64,000 bases of DNA from a virus. The notes under the pieces are model-generated. The model saw nothing but the letters and a program-made list of their open reading frames with translations, did no database searches and had not been told where the DNA came from. This document shows, one piece after another, positions 31,530 through 38,850 of the stretch. The stretch spans positions 62,001 to 126,000 of IMG/VR virus record IMGVR_UViG_3300017917_002466; one strand, given 5' to 3'. The translations under genes and the position numbers were made by a program. How positions within the stretch are numbered: position 1 is the first letter of the stretch; each line of letters starts with the position of its first letter.

Positions 31530-31667
31530 TTTATAATGTAACTCTCTATGACAATTAGCACAAACAAGAATACATTTATCTAGTTCTTTTTGAAAAATAT
31601 CCCAAATTCTATATTTGGCCTTTGAAAGAGAGAATTCTTTTTTATTCTGGTCTAAAAGGTGTACCAA
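31530..31667 (-). pseudogene. remnant of an HNH endonuclease
   Basis: Minus-strand frame reading EFSLSKAKYRIWDIFQKELDKCILVCANCHRELHYKN, the C-terminal end of an HNH domain (CILVCANCHRELH). The rest of the gene is missing and the frame runs on into tRNA antisense sequence. An old endonuclease insertion that was deleted. Confidence 0.6.
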
Positions 31668-31684
31668 AAAATTATGGAGAAATT

Positions 31685-32074
31685 ATGAATAAATTTAAAA
31701 GTGTAGTTATTAGATCAGCAGAAAATAATATTCACAATAAACAACTAAGAAAAAGAGTTGAATATAGTCTTTCCGCTGACTTTGAATATATACCCAGAGA
31801 AATTGTTGTTTTGATAATTGTCAATGGTAAATATTATTTGAAAAGTAAAAAGGGTGATTATGTAGATGATAAAACTAAAGTTAATGTAGATGCTTTGATT
31901 TATAATAATATTTACTATGCTTATATTTTGGAAAAGCAAAAAAATAAATCAATTACTTTTAAAAAAAAAGAAGACGTTAAAGACAAGAATAAGTATAAAA
32001 ATAAAAATGCCATCGCATTGATTCCTAAAAAATGGATTGAAGATGGAACTATTGTTCTTGATAAAAAAGTATGA
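31685..32074 (+). CDS. protein of unknown function
   Basis: 129 aa from the ATG at 31685, which has TGGAGAA upstream; a longer frame to 31622 lacks a ribosome site and overlaps the HNH remnant. Lysine-rich C-terminal half. No family recognised. Confidence 0.65.
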   Translation: MNKFKSVVIRSAENNIHNKQLRKRVEYSLSADFEYIPREIVVLIIVNGKYYLKSKKGDYVDDKTKVNVDALIYNNIYYAYILEKQKNKSITFKKKEDVKDKNKYKNKNAIALIPKKWIEDGTIVLDKKV

Positions 32075-32075
32075 T

Positions 32076-32149
32076 GCTCCTATCAGCTAACGGTAGGCTT
32101 CCAAACCTTCAATCTGAGAATTAAGTTTCAACTTCCCATAGGAGTACCA
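32076..32149 (+). pseudogene. degenerate tRNA-Glu
   Basis: The acceptor GCTCCTA/TAGGAGT is intact and the sequence parallels the tRNA-Glu at 28028, but the anticodon stem (CCAAA against TCTGA) and T stem no longer pair well. CCA encoded. Probably inactive. Confidence 0.55.
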
Positions 32150-32156
32150 AGTTTAT

Positions 32157-32233
32157 GCGCCTGTAATTCAGTAGAATAGAATAATGGTTTTCTAAACCAT
32201 AAGTCACAGGTTTGAATCCTGTCAGGCGTACCA
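32157..32233 (+). tRNA. tRNA-Arg(TCT), second copy
   Basis: Acceptor GCGCCTG/CAGGCGT, anticodon stem ATGGT/ACCAT with loop TTTCTAA. CCA encoded. Well formed, unlike the copy at 30121. Confidence 0.9.
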
Positions 32234-32241
32234 AATAACAT

Positions 32242-32316
32242 ACAGCTATAGTACAATGGATAGTGCACTAGTTTCCTAAACCTGAAATTCTGGTTCGATT
32301 CCAGATAGCTGTACCA
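32242..32316 (+). tRNA. tRNA-Arg(CCT)
   Basis: Acceptor ACAGCTA/TAGCTGT, loop TTCCTAA (anticodon CCT); two mismatches in the anticodon stem. CCA encoded. Confidence 0.75.
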
Positions 32317-32337
32317 AATTTTATCTCTTTTTATCAT

Positions 32338-32422
32338 AGGAGCCAAGGCAACTGGTTGTGGCCGCCAGTCTTATAAGCTGGGAAACTAAACGAGGTGGGT
32401 TCAATTCCCACGGCTCCTACCA
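32338..32422 (+). tRNA. tRNA-Ile(TAT) with an extended variable region
   Basis: Acceptor AGGAGCC/GGCTCCT, anticodon stem CCAGT/GCTGG with loop CTTATAA; 13-nt variable region. CCA encoded. Confidence 0.85.
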
Positions 32423-32426
32423 AAAA

Positions 32427-32434
32427 TATAAATA
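32427..32434 (+). promoter_or_regulatory. late promoter TATAAATA
   Basis: Octamer 26 bases before the ATG at 32460, with GGAGGGTGA between them. Confidence 0.65.
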
Positions 32435-32459
32435 TTTTCAAATATACAATGGAGGGTGA

Positions 32460-32669
32460 ATGGCACACATCTGCGAATTTTTTCCTTGTCATAAACTAAT
32501 TGATGGGTTTAATTGTAAAAATTGTTATTGCCCACTTTATGACCATACCGATTGTCAACATTTTGGTGGGGAACCTAAATTTCTTTACTCAAAAGGGGAG
32601 AAAATAAAAGACTGTTCAGATTGTATTCTCCCTCATAAGCCAGACTTTAAAATACAAACAAGATATTGA
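32460..32669 (+). CDS. cysteine-rich small domain protein
   Basis: 69 aa with ten Cys. The pattern CEFFPCHK ... [12 protein letters not shown] ... [11 protein letters not shown] matches the Cys-rich small domain family (FFPCH, NC-CYCPLY, K-CS-C--PH). Function of the family is unknown; it probably binds metal. Late promoter and strong Shine-Dalgarno sequence upstream. Confidence 0.82.
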   Translation: MAHICEFFPCHKLIDGFNCKNCYCPLYDHTDCQHFGGEPKFLYSKGEKIKDCSDCILPHKPDFKIQTRY

Positions 32670-32694
32670 CATTTTACAAGGATGATATTATATT
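32666..32694 (+). promoter_or_regulatory. sigma70-type promoter inside the tRNA array
   Basis: TTGACA 32666-32671, 17-bp spacer, TATATT 32689-32694; the next tRNA starts 9 bases later. Confidence 0.8.
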
Positions 32695-32702
32695 AATAAT
32701 AT

Positions 32703-32778
32703 GCCTGTTTCTTCTAGTGGTATAGGAAGTTTGCCTTACAAGCAGAAAACGATGGTTCGATTCCATCAATAGGCACCA
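32703..32778 (+). tRNA. tRNA-Val(TAC)
   Basis: Acceptor GCCTGTT/AATAGGC, anticodon stem TTTGC/GCAGA with loop CTTACAA. CCA encoded. An intact Val(TAC), so the permuted one at 29546 is not the only source. Confidence 0.9.
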
Positions 32779-32785
32779 AATATTT

Positions 32786-32856
32786 ACTCGTTTAGTTCAA
32801 CGGAAGAATATCTGTTTGACGTACAGAAGACAATAGTTCAACTCTATTAACGAGTA
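32786..32856 (+). tRNA. tRNA-Val(GAC)
   Basis: Acceptor ACTCGTT/AACGAGT, anticodon stem TCTGT/ACAGA with loop TTGACGT. No CCA encoded. Confidence 0.85.
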
Positions 32857-32917
32857 TAAAAACAAATTATGATTCGTTAAATTATGGTAATGGACAAAAA
32901 ACTAAACATAAAAATAA

Positions 32918-32991
32918 GCGGAAGTAGTTCAACGGTAGAATGCGACTTTGCCAAGGTTGAGACAGGAGTTCAACTCTCCTTTTCCGCACCA
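32918..32991 (+). tRNA. tRNA-Gly(GCC)
   Basis: Acceptor GCGGAAG/TTTCCGC, anticodon stem CGACT/GGTTG with loop TTGCCAA. CCA encoded. Confidence 0.88.
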
Positions 32992-32997
32992 AATTAC

Positions 32998-33074
32998 TGG
33001 GGTGTTGCCTAATGGATCAAGGCGCGGGTCTTTGAAGCCTGTCCGTGAAGGTTCAATTCCTTCCACCCCAACCA
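32998..33074 (+). tRNA. tRNA-Gln(TTG)
   Basis: Acceptor TGGGGTG/CACCCCA, anticodon stem CGGGT/GCCTG with loop CTTTGAA. CCA encoded. Confidence 0.92.
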
Positions 33075-33130
33075 GATAAACATAAATATTAATATAGGAT
33101 TTGATTTTGAACATTTTAAAGGAGGTTTGT

Positions 33131-33433
33131 ATGAAGATGGTTCCGTTGTACAATAAGTTGATTGTTGAACTTCTTCCCGAAGAGTCCGAAAAGAGATCAG
33201 CAACAGGTTTAATTCTTCCGGGAAAAATTTCTCCGTATTACAGGGGAAAGGTGACTGGTGTTGGTAAAGGTCATTATCAAAATGCTCAAAGAATTCCAAT
33301 GGATGTTAAGGAAGGAGATATTGTAGTCTTCTTAAAGAACTGTGGAATGGGAATTGAGTTTGATAACGGAAATAACCCAACAAAGCTTATTTTGGATGAT
33401 ACAAATATTTACGCAGTAGAGGAAAACGACTAA
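33131..33433 (+). CDS. groES: GroES-like co-chaperonin
   Basis: 100 aa. Cpn10 family: N-terminal VPLYNKLIVELLPEE, mobile-loop region around ATGLILPGK, then GKVTGVGKG and VKEGDIVVFLKNCGMGIE, ending in the final beta strand. T4 encodes a functional analogue (gp31) for folding the capsid protein. The ATG at 33131 has AAAGGAGG upstream. Its position inside the tRNA array is notable. Confidence 0.87.
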   Translation: MKMVPLYNKLIVELLPEESEKRSATGLILPGKISPYYRGKVTGVGKGHYQNAQRIPMDVKEGDIVVFLKNCGMGIEFDNGNNPTKLILDDTNIYAVEEND

Positions 33434-33488
33434 ATTGTCACAGCCAAACTGGGAATTTTAGATCAAAAATAAAAAAATTGTATATAAA

Positions 33489-33573
33489 TGCTCTGGTGGT
33501 GGAATTGGTATACACATCACGCTTAAGACGTGATGCCCGTAAGGGATTGGGGGTTCAACTCCCCCCCAGAGTA
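33489..33573 (+). tRNA. tRNA-Leu(TAA)
   Basis: Acceptor GCTCTGG/CCAGAGT, anticodon stem TCACG/CGTGA with loop CTTAAGA, long variable arm. 3' end reads ACTA. Confidence 0.9.
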
Positions 33574-33583
33574 CTAAATTAAT

Positions 33584-33663
33584 GCTCCGGTAGCCCAACT
33601 TTGGTAGAGGCCGTAAGCTCAAACCTTACGTTAGTGTGGGTCCGAATCCCATCCGGAGTACCA
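33584..33663 (+). tRNA. tRNA-Leu(CAA) with a short variable arm
   Basis: Acceptor GCTCCGG/CCGGAGT, anticodon stem GTAAG/CTTAC with loop CTCAAAC. The body resembles the TAG-anticodon tRNA at 31106, including the short variable region. CCA encoded. Last tRNA of the array. Confidence 0.83.
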
Positions 33664-33683
33664 CAAATTTAAGGGGAGACTTT

Positions 33684-33950
33684 ATGCATCCTCACAACCG
33701 CAGAGAAAGAGAACTTATCGGAAGACTAAAAGGAATCAAAAGAGCAAAAGGATACTGGAACGATTTCAAATGGGAGCAAGATAAAAAGAAAGTTGAAGAT
33801 TTGCTTAAAAGTAATGCACAGATAAGACAAGATACAACTAAGCTTTGTTCTTGTGCGATGTGCGGAAATCCAAGAAATAAACTTAACGAAAAAACAAGAC
33901 AAGAAGTAAAAGACGAAGAATTTGTAGAATCGGAAATGGAAAACCTGTAG
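33684..33950 (+). CDS. small Cys-containing protein of unknown function
   Basis: 88 aa from an ATG with GGGGAG upstream. The C-terminal half TKLCSCAMCGNPRNKLNEKTRQE is a motif (C-C--CGNPR--...T-QE) found in small bacterial and phage proteins of unknown role. Confidence 0.7.
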   Translation: MHPHNRRERELIGRLKGIKRAKGYWNDFKWEQDKKKVEDLLKSNAQIRQDTTKLCSCAMCGNPRNKLNEKTRQEVKDEEFVESEMENL

Positions 33951-34008
33951 AGGATATTTTAATTGAAAAATCGTCAGGTAAAATGTACCCTTCCGCCAAA
34001 GGAAACAG

Positions 34009-34341
34009 ATGCAAACGTCGTACTTTGCAATCTCATATAGTTTACCAAACGCAATATCCATTGCGGCCAAGTCACCAGACTTTTATACCGGCCGAGTTTA
34101 TCTTCCCCTCGCACCTACTTGGGATATTTTTTCAGAATACCAAAAGAACCACGATATTCACATTTATACTGAAAGATATATCTGTGAAATTCTCGCACCA
34201 TTAGATGCCCAACAACTCTTTGACGATCTTGGTAGATATTCAATCTTACTTTGTTGGGAAGCACCAGACAAATTTTGTCATAGAAGAATCGTAGCTAAAT
34301 GGCTAGAAGATTCACTAGGAGTTAAAATACCAGAACTCTAA
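34009..34341 (+). CDS. DUF488-like protein
   Basis: 110 aa. The C-terminal block LLCWEAPDKFCHRRIVAKWLED follows the DUF488 pattern (LLC-E----CHR--VA-WL). Start ATG with AAAGGAAA. Function of DUF488 proteins is not established. Confidence 0.7.
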   Translation: MQTSYFAISYSLPNAISIAAKSPDFYTGRVYLPLAPTWDIFSEYQKNHDIHIYTERYICEILAPLDAQQLFDDLGRYSILLCWEAPDKFCHRRIVAKWLEDSLGVKIPEL

Positions 34342-34353
34342 CAGGAGGTTTCT

Positions 34354-34515
34354 ATGAACACTTTCGGTAATATCTCAGTCGGTACAAAATTCATTTTCAA
34401 GGGAAGATTTTATACCAAGATAGATTCAACGACTGGAGTTTCAATACAAGCCAACTTAGAGAAAGTACATTTTTTTGCCGGGAGTGAAACAATAGAGGTT
34501 GACAATCAGAGTTGA
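34354..34515 (+). CDS. 53-aa protein of unknown function
   Basis: ATG at 34354 with ACAGGAGG upstream, stop TGA at 34513. Starts MNTFGNISVGTKFIFKGRFYTKID, the pattern of a small beta protein seen in phages (VGTKF---G--Y-KI). The methyltransferase promoter overlaps its end. Confidence 0.7.
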   Translation: MNTFGNISVGTKFIFKGRFYTKIDSTTGVSIQANLEKVHFFAGSETIEVDNQS

Positions 34516-34527
34516 AAATATTATATT
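34499..34527 (+). promoter_or_regulatory. sigma70-type promoter for the methyltransferase
   Basis: TTGACA 34499-34504, 17-bp spacer, TATATT 34522-34527; the ATG with GGAGG is 32 bases downstream. Confidence 0.83.
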
Positions 34528-34558
34528 AATAGTGATGTTCAATTGATGGAGGTTTATA

Positions 34559-35476
34559 ATGGACGATAAGTTTTTCAAAGCTTGTGTGAATGATATTGTT
34601 CTTGGAAGTAATGTAGAAGTTTTAGCCAAGTTTCCAAATGAATGTTTGGACTTGACGGTGACTTCTCCACCATATGACGGAATCAGAAACTATAACAACA
34701 AGCTTGACACAAATCAACCGCTTATCGGAAGTTATTCATTTCCATTTGAGGAATTAGCCAAACAACTATTCCGAACTACCAAAATAGGTGGAGTAGTTGT
34801 TTGGAATGTGGCTGACCAGACTGTAGAAGGTTTTGATGGTGGAACGACAGAAACTGGTAACTCTTTCAGAATGGCTCTTTACTTTCAGCAGATCGGTTTC
34901 AATATTCACGATACGATGATTTACAAGAAGCCGGGCGTAAGATTCCCTGACAAGACCAGATACCATCAGACATTTGAGTATATGTTTATCTTGTCAAAGG
35001 GAAAACCAAAAGCAATACATTTTATCTGTGACAAAGAAAACAAGAGCTATGACCCTCATAAGTTCTGGGCAAAGGAAAGGAACAAGAGGGAAAAGGAAGA
35101 TGGATATACAGTTTGTGATACCTTCACAAAGACCGTTGAAAAGATGGGAAGAAGGCATAATGTTTGGGAAATTAATCCTGAGCAATCTTGCGGAAGCGAT
35201 GTAACAGAATGGAACTGGCATCCAGCCATTTTTCCATCAAAGCTTGCAAGAGATCATATCACGTCTTGGTCAAACGAAGGAGACATTGTTCTTGATCCTT
35301 TTTCTGGCTCAGGAACAACAGCAATACAAGCAAAGATTCTCAAAAGAAACTATATTGGTATAGAAATCAATCAAGAATATGTTGAGAAGTCTAAGAAAAG
35401 AGTTGAGAGTTATTCAACGGCTGACAATCAGATTGCCGATAAAGATGGAGTCCTCACTGACTTCATTCAATTCTAA
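34559..35476 (+). CDS. DNA methyltransferase (beta class, N4-C or N6-A)
   Basis: 305 aa. Catalytic motif IV TSPPYDG near residue 36 precedes the SAM-binding motif I DPFSGSGTT near residue 247, the beta-class order shared by N4-cytosine and some N6-adenine enzymes. It probably protects phage DNA from host restriction or marks it. A second, unrelated-looking beta-class enzyme is at 51207. Shine-Dalgarno TGGAGG. Confidence 0.9.
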   Translation: MDDKFFKACVNDIVLGSNVEVLAKFPNECLDLTVTSPPYDGIRNYNNKLDTNQPLIGSYSFPFEELAKQLFRTTKIGGVVVWNVADQTVEGFDGGTTETGNSFRMALYFQQIGFNIHDTMIYKKPGVRFPDKTRYHQTFEYMFILSKGKPKAIHFICDKENKSYDPHKFWAKERNKREKEDGYTVCDTFTKTVEKMGRRHNVWEINPEQSCGSDVTEWNWHPAIFPSKLARDHITSWSNEGDIVLDPFSGSGTTAIQAKILKRNYIGIEINQEYVEKSKKRVESYSTADNQIADKDGVLTDFIQF

Positions 35477-35503
35477 TTGCCGAATTGTGAGTGGGTTAGA
35501 AAG

Positions 35504-35511
35504 TATAAATA
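35504..35511 (+). promoter_or_regulatory. late promoter TATAAATA
   Basis: Octamer 43 bases before the GTG start of the ATP-grasp gene. Confidence 0.65.
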
Positions 35512-35554
35512 ATTACGAGCCATCATCTAATCAACTCATCAAAAGAGGCAAACA

Positions 35555-36952
35555 GTGCTAACAGATTTTGTAAAGAAGAAAGAAGACAACAAGATAAATG
35601 TTGTTACTTTGACGGAAAAGAATCCAGCCGATTCTGATGGTTTATATCCATCAGCCAAGAAACTTAAGTATGCTTGTGAAAGACGAGGTTTTCCTTTCAT
35701 ACCAATTTTGATTCCGGGTGCTTCTTATGTTTCTGAAATTGACTGGCATAATCCAAATATAGTAATCAGAAATGTCAAGACTAAAAAGATAATTGAGCTT
35801 CCACCAGAGAATACAGTAGTAATCATTAGAGGCTCTGTTATCAACGATCATAACATTTCCTCAATGCTTACTTATATGGAAGCGAAAGGTTTATTTGTAA
35901 TAAACAACAAAGAATCAATTCAACTTTGTGCAAACAAGTTTAATACCACAGTTAAACTTATGACAGGTGGAGTTCCGGTTCCAAGAACTTGTTTGATTAA
36001 CAATATTAAGGAACTAGACGAAGCATTAGAAAAGATTGGTGGTCAATTCCCGATTGTCTTAAAGACACTAAGAGGTAGTGCAGGTATCGGCGTAAGCCGA
36101 GTTGACTCCAGAGAAAGCTTGAATGGAGTGTTGCAGGCTCTTTGGAAGCATCGTGCGCAGCTTTTGATACAAGAGTTTCTTGAATGTGATTTTGACGTAA
36201 GAACGATTGTAATGGATGGTAAAGTTGTTTCGTGTATGAGAAGGAATAAGATTGGTGGAGACTTTAGAAGTAACTTCTCACTCGGTGGAACAGTTGAGCC
36301 GTACAAACTTACAAAGGAAGAAGAAAGGGTTGTATTAGATTCTGCTAGACTTTGTGGAACATTCTTCTGTGGTGTAGACCATATGGTTGTTAAAGGAAAG
36401 CCATTGGTCATTGAGGTCAATGCATCACCCGGAAGTAAAGGAATGGAAAAGGCAACAGGAAACAATATAATTGAAATTCTATTAGATTACATAGCAAATA
36501 AGAATAATTGGAAAAAACCAAATACTGAAATTGGATATTTAGAAAAGGTTGAGTTTCCTGAAATTGGAATTAAACTTGATGCAACATCAGATACCGGAAA
36601 CGGAATGTACAATGTTCTTGATGCAACAGAAATTAAGCTTATCGGTGACGTTGTATCATTTAAAACTGGTGGTAAGAAAGTAGTTAAGAAGTTGCAGGGA
36701 GTTGTTGATGTTCAAGTTGGTGGAATGAGAGACTACACAGAAAAAAGGCCAATAGTTAAGTTTGATATTAAGATGAAGAATTTTGAAAAGAAAGAAGTAG
36801 TATTCACACTTGACGAAAGACCAAAGAATTTGTCACCGATTTTATTGTCAAGAGAATTTTTAGCAGATTTAGGAGTAACAGTTAACCCACGTTTGAAGTT
36901 CACCCTTGGAGAAGGCGTTAACTTCAAAGATTTTAGAGAAATGTTTTTATAA
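35555..36952 (+). CDS. RimK-like ATP-grasp ligase fused to a RimB-like protease domain
   Basis: 465 aa. Residues ~90-310 form an ATP-grasp ligase of the RimK type (FPIVLKTLRGSAGIGVSRVD; LLIQEFLECDFDVRTIV; PLVIEVNASPGSKGMEKATG). Residues ~325-465 form a RimB/PF05618-like aspartic-peptidase-fold domain (KLDATSDTGNGMYNVLDA, then SFKTGG and RPIVKFDI). Bacterial RimK adds glutamates to the ribosomal protein S6 C-terminus; RimB trims them. A phage fusion could remodel host ribosomes; the substrate is not shown by sequence. GTG start with AGAGG; late promoter upstream. Confidence 0.8.
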   Translation: MLTDFVKKKEDNKINVVTLTEKNPADSDGLYPSAKKLKYACERRGFPFIPILIPGASYVSEIDWHNPNIVIRNVKTKKIIELPPENTVVIIRGSVINDHNISSMLTYMEAKGLFVINNKESIQLCANKFNTTVKLMTGGVPVPRTCLINNIKELDEALEKIGGQFPIVLKTLRGSAGIGVSRVDSRESLNGVLQALWKHRAQLLIQEFLECDFDVRTIVMDGKVVSCMRRNKIGGDFRSNFSLGGTVEPYKLTKEEERVVLDSARLCGTFFCGVDHMVVKGKPLVIEVNASPGSKGMEKATGNNIIEILLDYIANKNNWKKPNTEIGYLEKVEFPEIGIKLDATSDTGNGMYNVLDATEIKLIGDVVSFKTGGKKVVKKLQGVVDVQVGGMRDYTEKRPIVKFDIKMKNFEKKEVVFTLDERPKNLSPILLSREFLADLGVTVNPRLKFTLGEGVNFKDFREMFL

Positions 36953-36986
36953 AAGAAAGAAAATGGAAAGAAATGGAGAAAATGTT

Positions 36987-37625
36987 ATGAGTCAAGAATG
37001 TCTTAAATTAAATTCTGCATATATGCCAGTTGACATTATCGACTGGGAAGAAGCCGTAACCCTTTGGACGGCGAAGAAGGCCGAAATTGTTTCCACTTAT
37101 GAAGACAGATTGCTTCACACTGGAAACAGATTCACCAAGCCAGAATTTGGTGCTGCTGAGCGTTTTATGCGAGCAACCTATGACCACAACCTAGAGTCTT
37201 GGAAGACCGTAATTGAAATGCCGGCTGTTATCAGACTCTTTGAGTTCATTGCTCCAAAGAGGCATATTAAGTTCTTTGAATCTTTTACTCGCCAGAATGT
37301 TTATGAAAGAGACGGTGGAAAGTGTATGTACTGCGGTCAAGAAGTTTCTCGCAATAAATTTACATTTGACCACGTAATTCCTAAATCACGCGGAGGACAT
37401 ACTAATTGGAATAATATAGTATGCTGTTGTTTAAAGTGTAACTCAAAAAAGGATAACAGAACTCCAGAAGAAGCTGGTATGAGGCTTATCAAGAAGCCGT
37501 TTGCCCCTGTTATTGCCGATAACTTCAACTCTGGTATGATTAAGAGACTGAAAGGAATATCTAGAATCTTTAATAACCAGAAATGGCTATCGTACGTGTA
37601 TTGGAACGTTGAACTGAAGGATTAG
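36987..37625 (+). CDS. HNH endonuclease
   Basis: 212 aa from an ATG with GGAGAA upstream. N-terminal block LKLNSAYMPVDIIDWEEAVTLW is typical of a widespread HNH family; the nuclease core is YERDGGKCMYCGQ ... FDHVIPKSRGGHTNWNNIVCCCLKCNSKK. This family occurs in phages near packaging or accessory genes and is not necessarily homing. A terminator follows. Confidence 0.87.
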   Translation: MSQECLKLNSAYMPVDIIDWEEAVTLWTAKKAEIVSTYEDRLLHTGNRFTKPEFGAAERFMRATYDHNLESWKTVIEMPAVIRLFEFIAPKRHIKFFESFTRQNVYERDGGKCMYCGQEVSRNKFTFDHVIPKSRGGHTNWNNIVCCCLKCNSKKDNRTPEEAGMRLIKKPFAPVIADNFNSGMIKRLKGISRIFNNQKWLSYVYWNVELKD

Positions 37626-37630
37626 GTTAC

Positions 37631-37663
37631 AGGGAGCTATAAAAAGCTCCCTTAATCTTATTT
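37631..37663 (+). terminator. Rho-independent terminator
   Basis: AGGGAGCT (37631-37638) pairs with AGCTCCCT (37645-37652); a T-rich tract follows. Confidence 0.75.
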
Positions 37664-37715
37664 TCCTCTTTTTCTTGTTTACATATTCGGCAAGTTTTTA
37701 ACATAATATAACTCC

Positions 37716-37790
37716 TATAAATAATGTGAAGAGACAGCCACTCTATAACTCCAGTGGTTGGTTAGGTATCTCACTACCTAACCTTATCTC
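37716..37790 (+). promoter_or_regulatory. late promoter and leader-like hairpins, copy L6
   Basis: TATAAATA 37716-37723, then GTGAAGA-GACAG as in the endonuclease leaders, a CCACT...AGTGG hairpin and an 8-bp helix GGTTAGGT/ACCTAACC enclosing the TCTCAC that can pair with GTGA. The same order of parts as L1-L5, but the second helix does not reach a ribosome site; the next gene has a second late promoter. Confidence 0.55.
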
Positions 37791-37803
37791 TTATTAGTAT
37801 TTA

Positions 37804-37811
37804 TATAAATA
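37804..37811 (+). promoter_or_regulatory. late promoter TATAAATA
   Basis: Octamer 38 bases before the ATG at 37849. Confidence 0.7.
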
Positions 37812-37848
37812 CATATAAAGATTTATATTTATTAAATAAGGATTAAGA

Positions 37849-38835
37849 ATGTACACTTTCGCACAACACTATTATCTTCAAGAAAAGCTTTCATCAGACA
37901 TTAGAAGGGCTCTTACAGCTAATCTTTTCAAAAAAAGAAAAGTTGGAGTTGATCTTGGTCGTGGAAAATATAAAATCGTTATAGAAGCTGAAGCAAGAAT
38001 TTTTGCTGAAGTTTTAGATAGTCTTCAAAGCGGTGCTAAAGCTTTTTTTACAGGTCAAAAAGAGAAAAGAGCCTTATTTGGATTTAAAAAGAAAGGAGGA
38101 TATGGATTATCCGCAACTCTTAAAAAGCTTTCTGGAACTGATATTAAAGGAGTTTACGAAGGTGAAATTGATAGTGGAGAAAATAAAATCCAAGGTAATC
38201 CAATTTCTTCCCTTGTCTTTGAAGTTCAGAATGGTGCAAAGATTGCCTTTATAACCACAGAAGAAGACGAAAATATTAGATATTATATTTCTACAAATAC
38301 AAAAGGAAATGATTTTTTCCGTGAAAATCTTGGAACTACTCTCGAACAAATTCGTGCTGAATCTATTGCAAAAGGAATAAACATAGATTTAAAGAAAAAA
38401 TCTAAAAGTGAAGAAAAACCTTTTAAAAAAGAACCAACAGAAGAATATCCAGAAGATGAAGAAGAACCAGAAGAAAATGAATATGGAATAATGGATATTT
38501 CATTAAAAGATATGAATAATATTGAAAGTGACTGGGGCGACGGTAAAAAAGGTTTAATTAAAGGTGGTTCATATGAATTTAAAAATAAATTCAAAAAAGA
38601 AAGACGAGAAAACTTTGGATTTAATAATAATTATGATGGATATAAATACTTTGACAGTGTAGGAAATGCTGTTTATCTTATTGATATGGGTGATGGTAAA
38701 AATGCGTCCATTGGTTTTAAAGATAAATCTTCTTATAATTGGGCAAAAAGAATCGGATTGTTAAATATTTGGAAACTTGGATCAATTGATTCGAGAATAC
38801 ATTGGGAAAACGGAAATATAGAAAATTTACCATAA
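37849..38835 (+). CDS. late protein of unknown function, possible internal virion protein
   Basis: 328 aa. The N-terminus MYTFAQHYYLQEKLSSDI resembles that of the next gene (NFSNHYFREEQVNEKLSDI), suggesting a shared sorting signal, as T4 internal head proteins have. The middle has a highly acidic stretch (EEYPEDEEEPEENEY); the C-terminal repeat-like region has Tyr/Gly-rich beta pattern (YKYFDSVGNAVYLIDMGDG). Two late promoters upstream. Function inferred only from these hints. Confidence 0.75.
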   Translation: MYTFAQHYYLQEKLSSDIRRALTANLFKKRKVGVDLGRGKYKIVIEAEARIFAEVLDSLQSGAKAFFTGQKEKRALFGFKKKGGYGLSATLKKLSGTDIKGVYEGEIDSGENKIQGNPISSLVFEVQNGAKIAFITTEEDENIRYYISTNTKGNDFFRENLGTTLEQIRAESIAKGINIDLKKKSKSEEKPFKKEPTEEYPEDEEEPEENEYGIMDISLKDMNNIESDWGDGKKGLIKGGSYEFKNKFKKERRENFGFNNNYDGYKYFDSVGNAVYLIDMGDGKNASIGFKDKSSYNWAKRIGLLNIWKLGSIDSRIHWENGNIENLP

Positions 38836-38850
38836 TTGGAGTAAGTATCT

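Noticed and set aside
35474-35502. Inverted TTCTAATTGCCGAATT ... TTAGAA, resembling an R-element loop on the minus strand
   Set aside because: Only the short loop string matches; there is no AAAA block and no proper closing stem, so it is probably chance or a weak terminator.
37684-37700. ATTCGGCAAG string matching part of the R-element loop
   Set aside because: No closing stem around it and no GCAA-N2-AAAA continuation.
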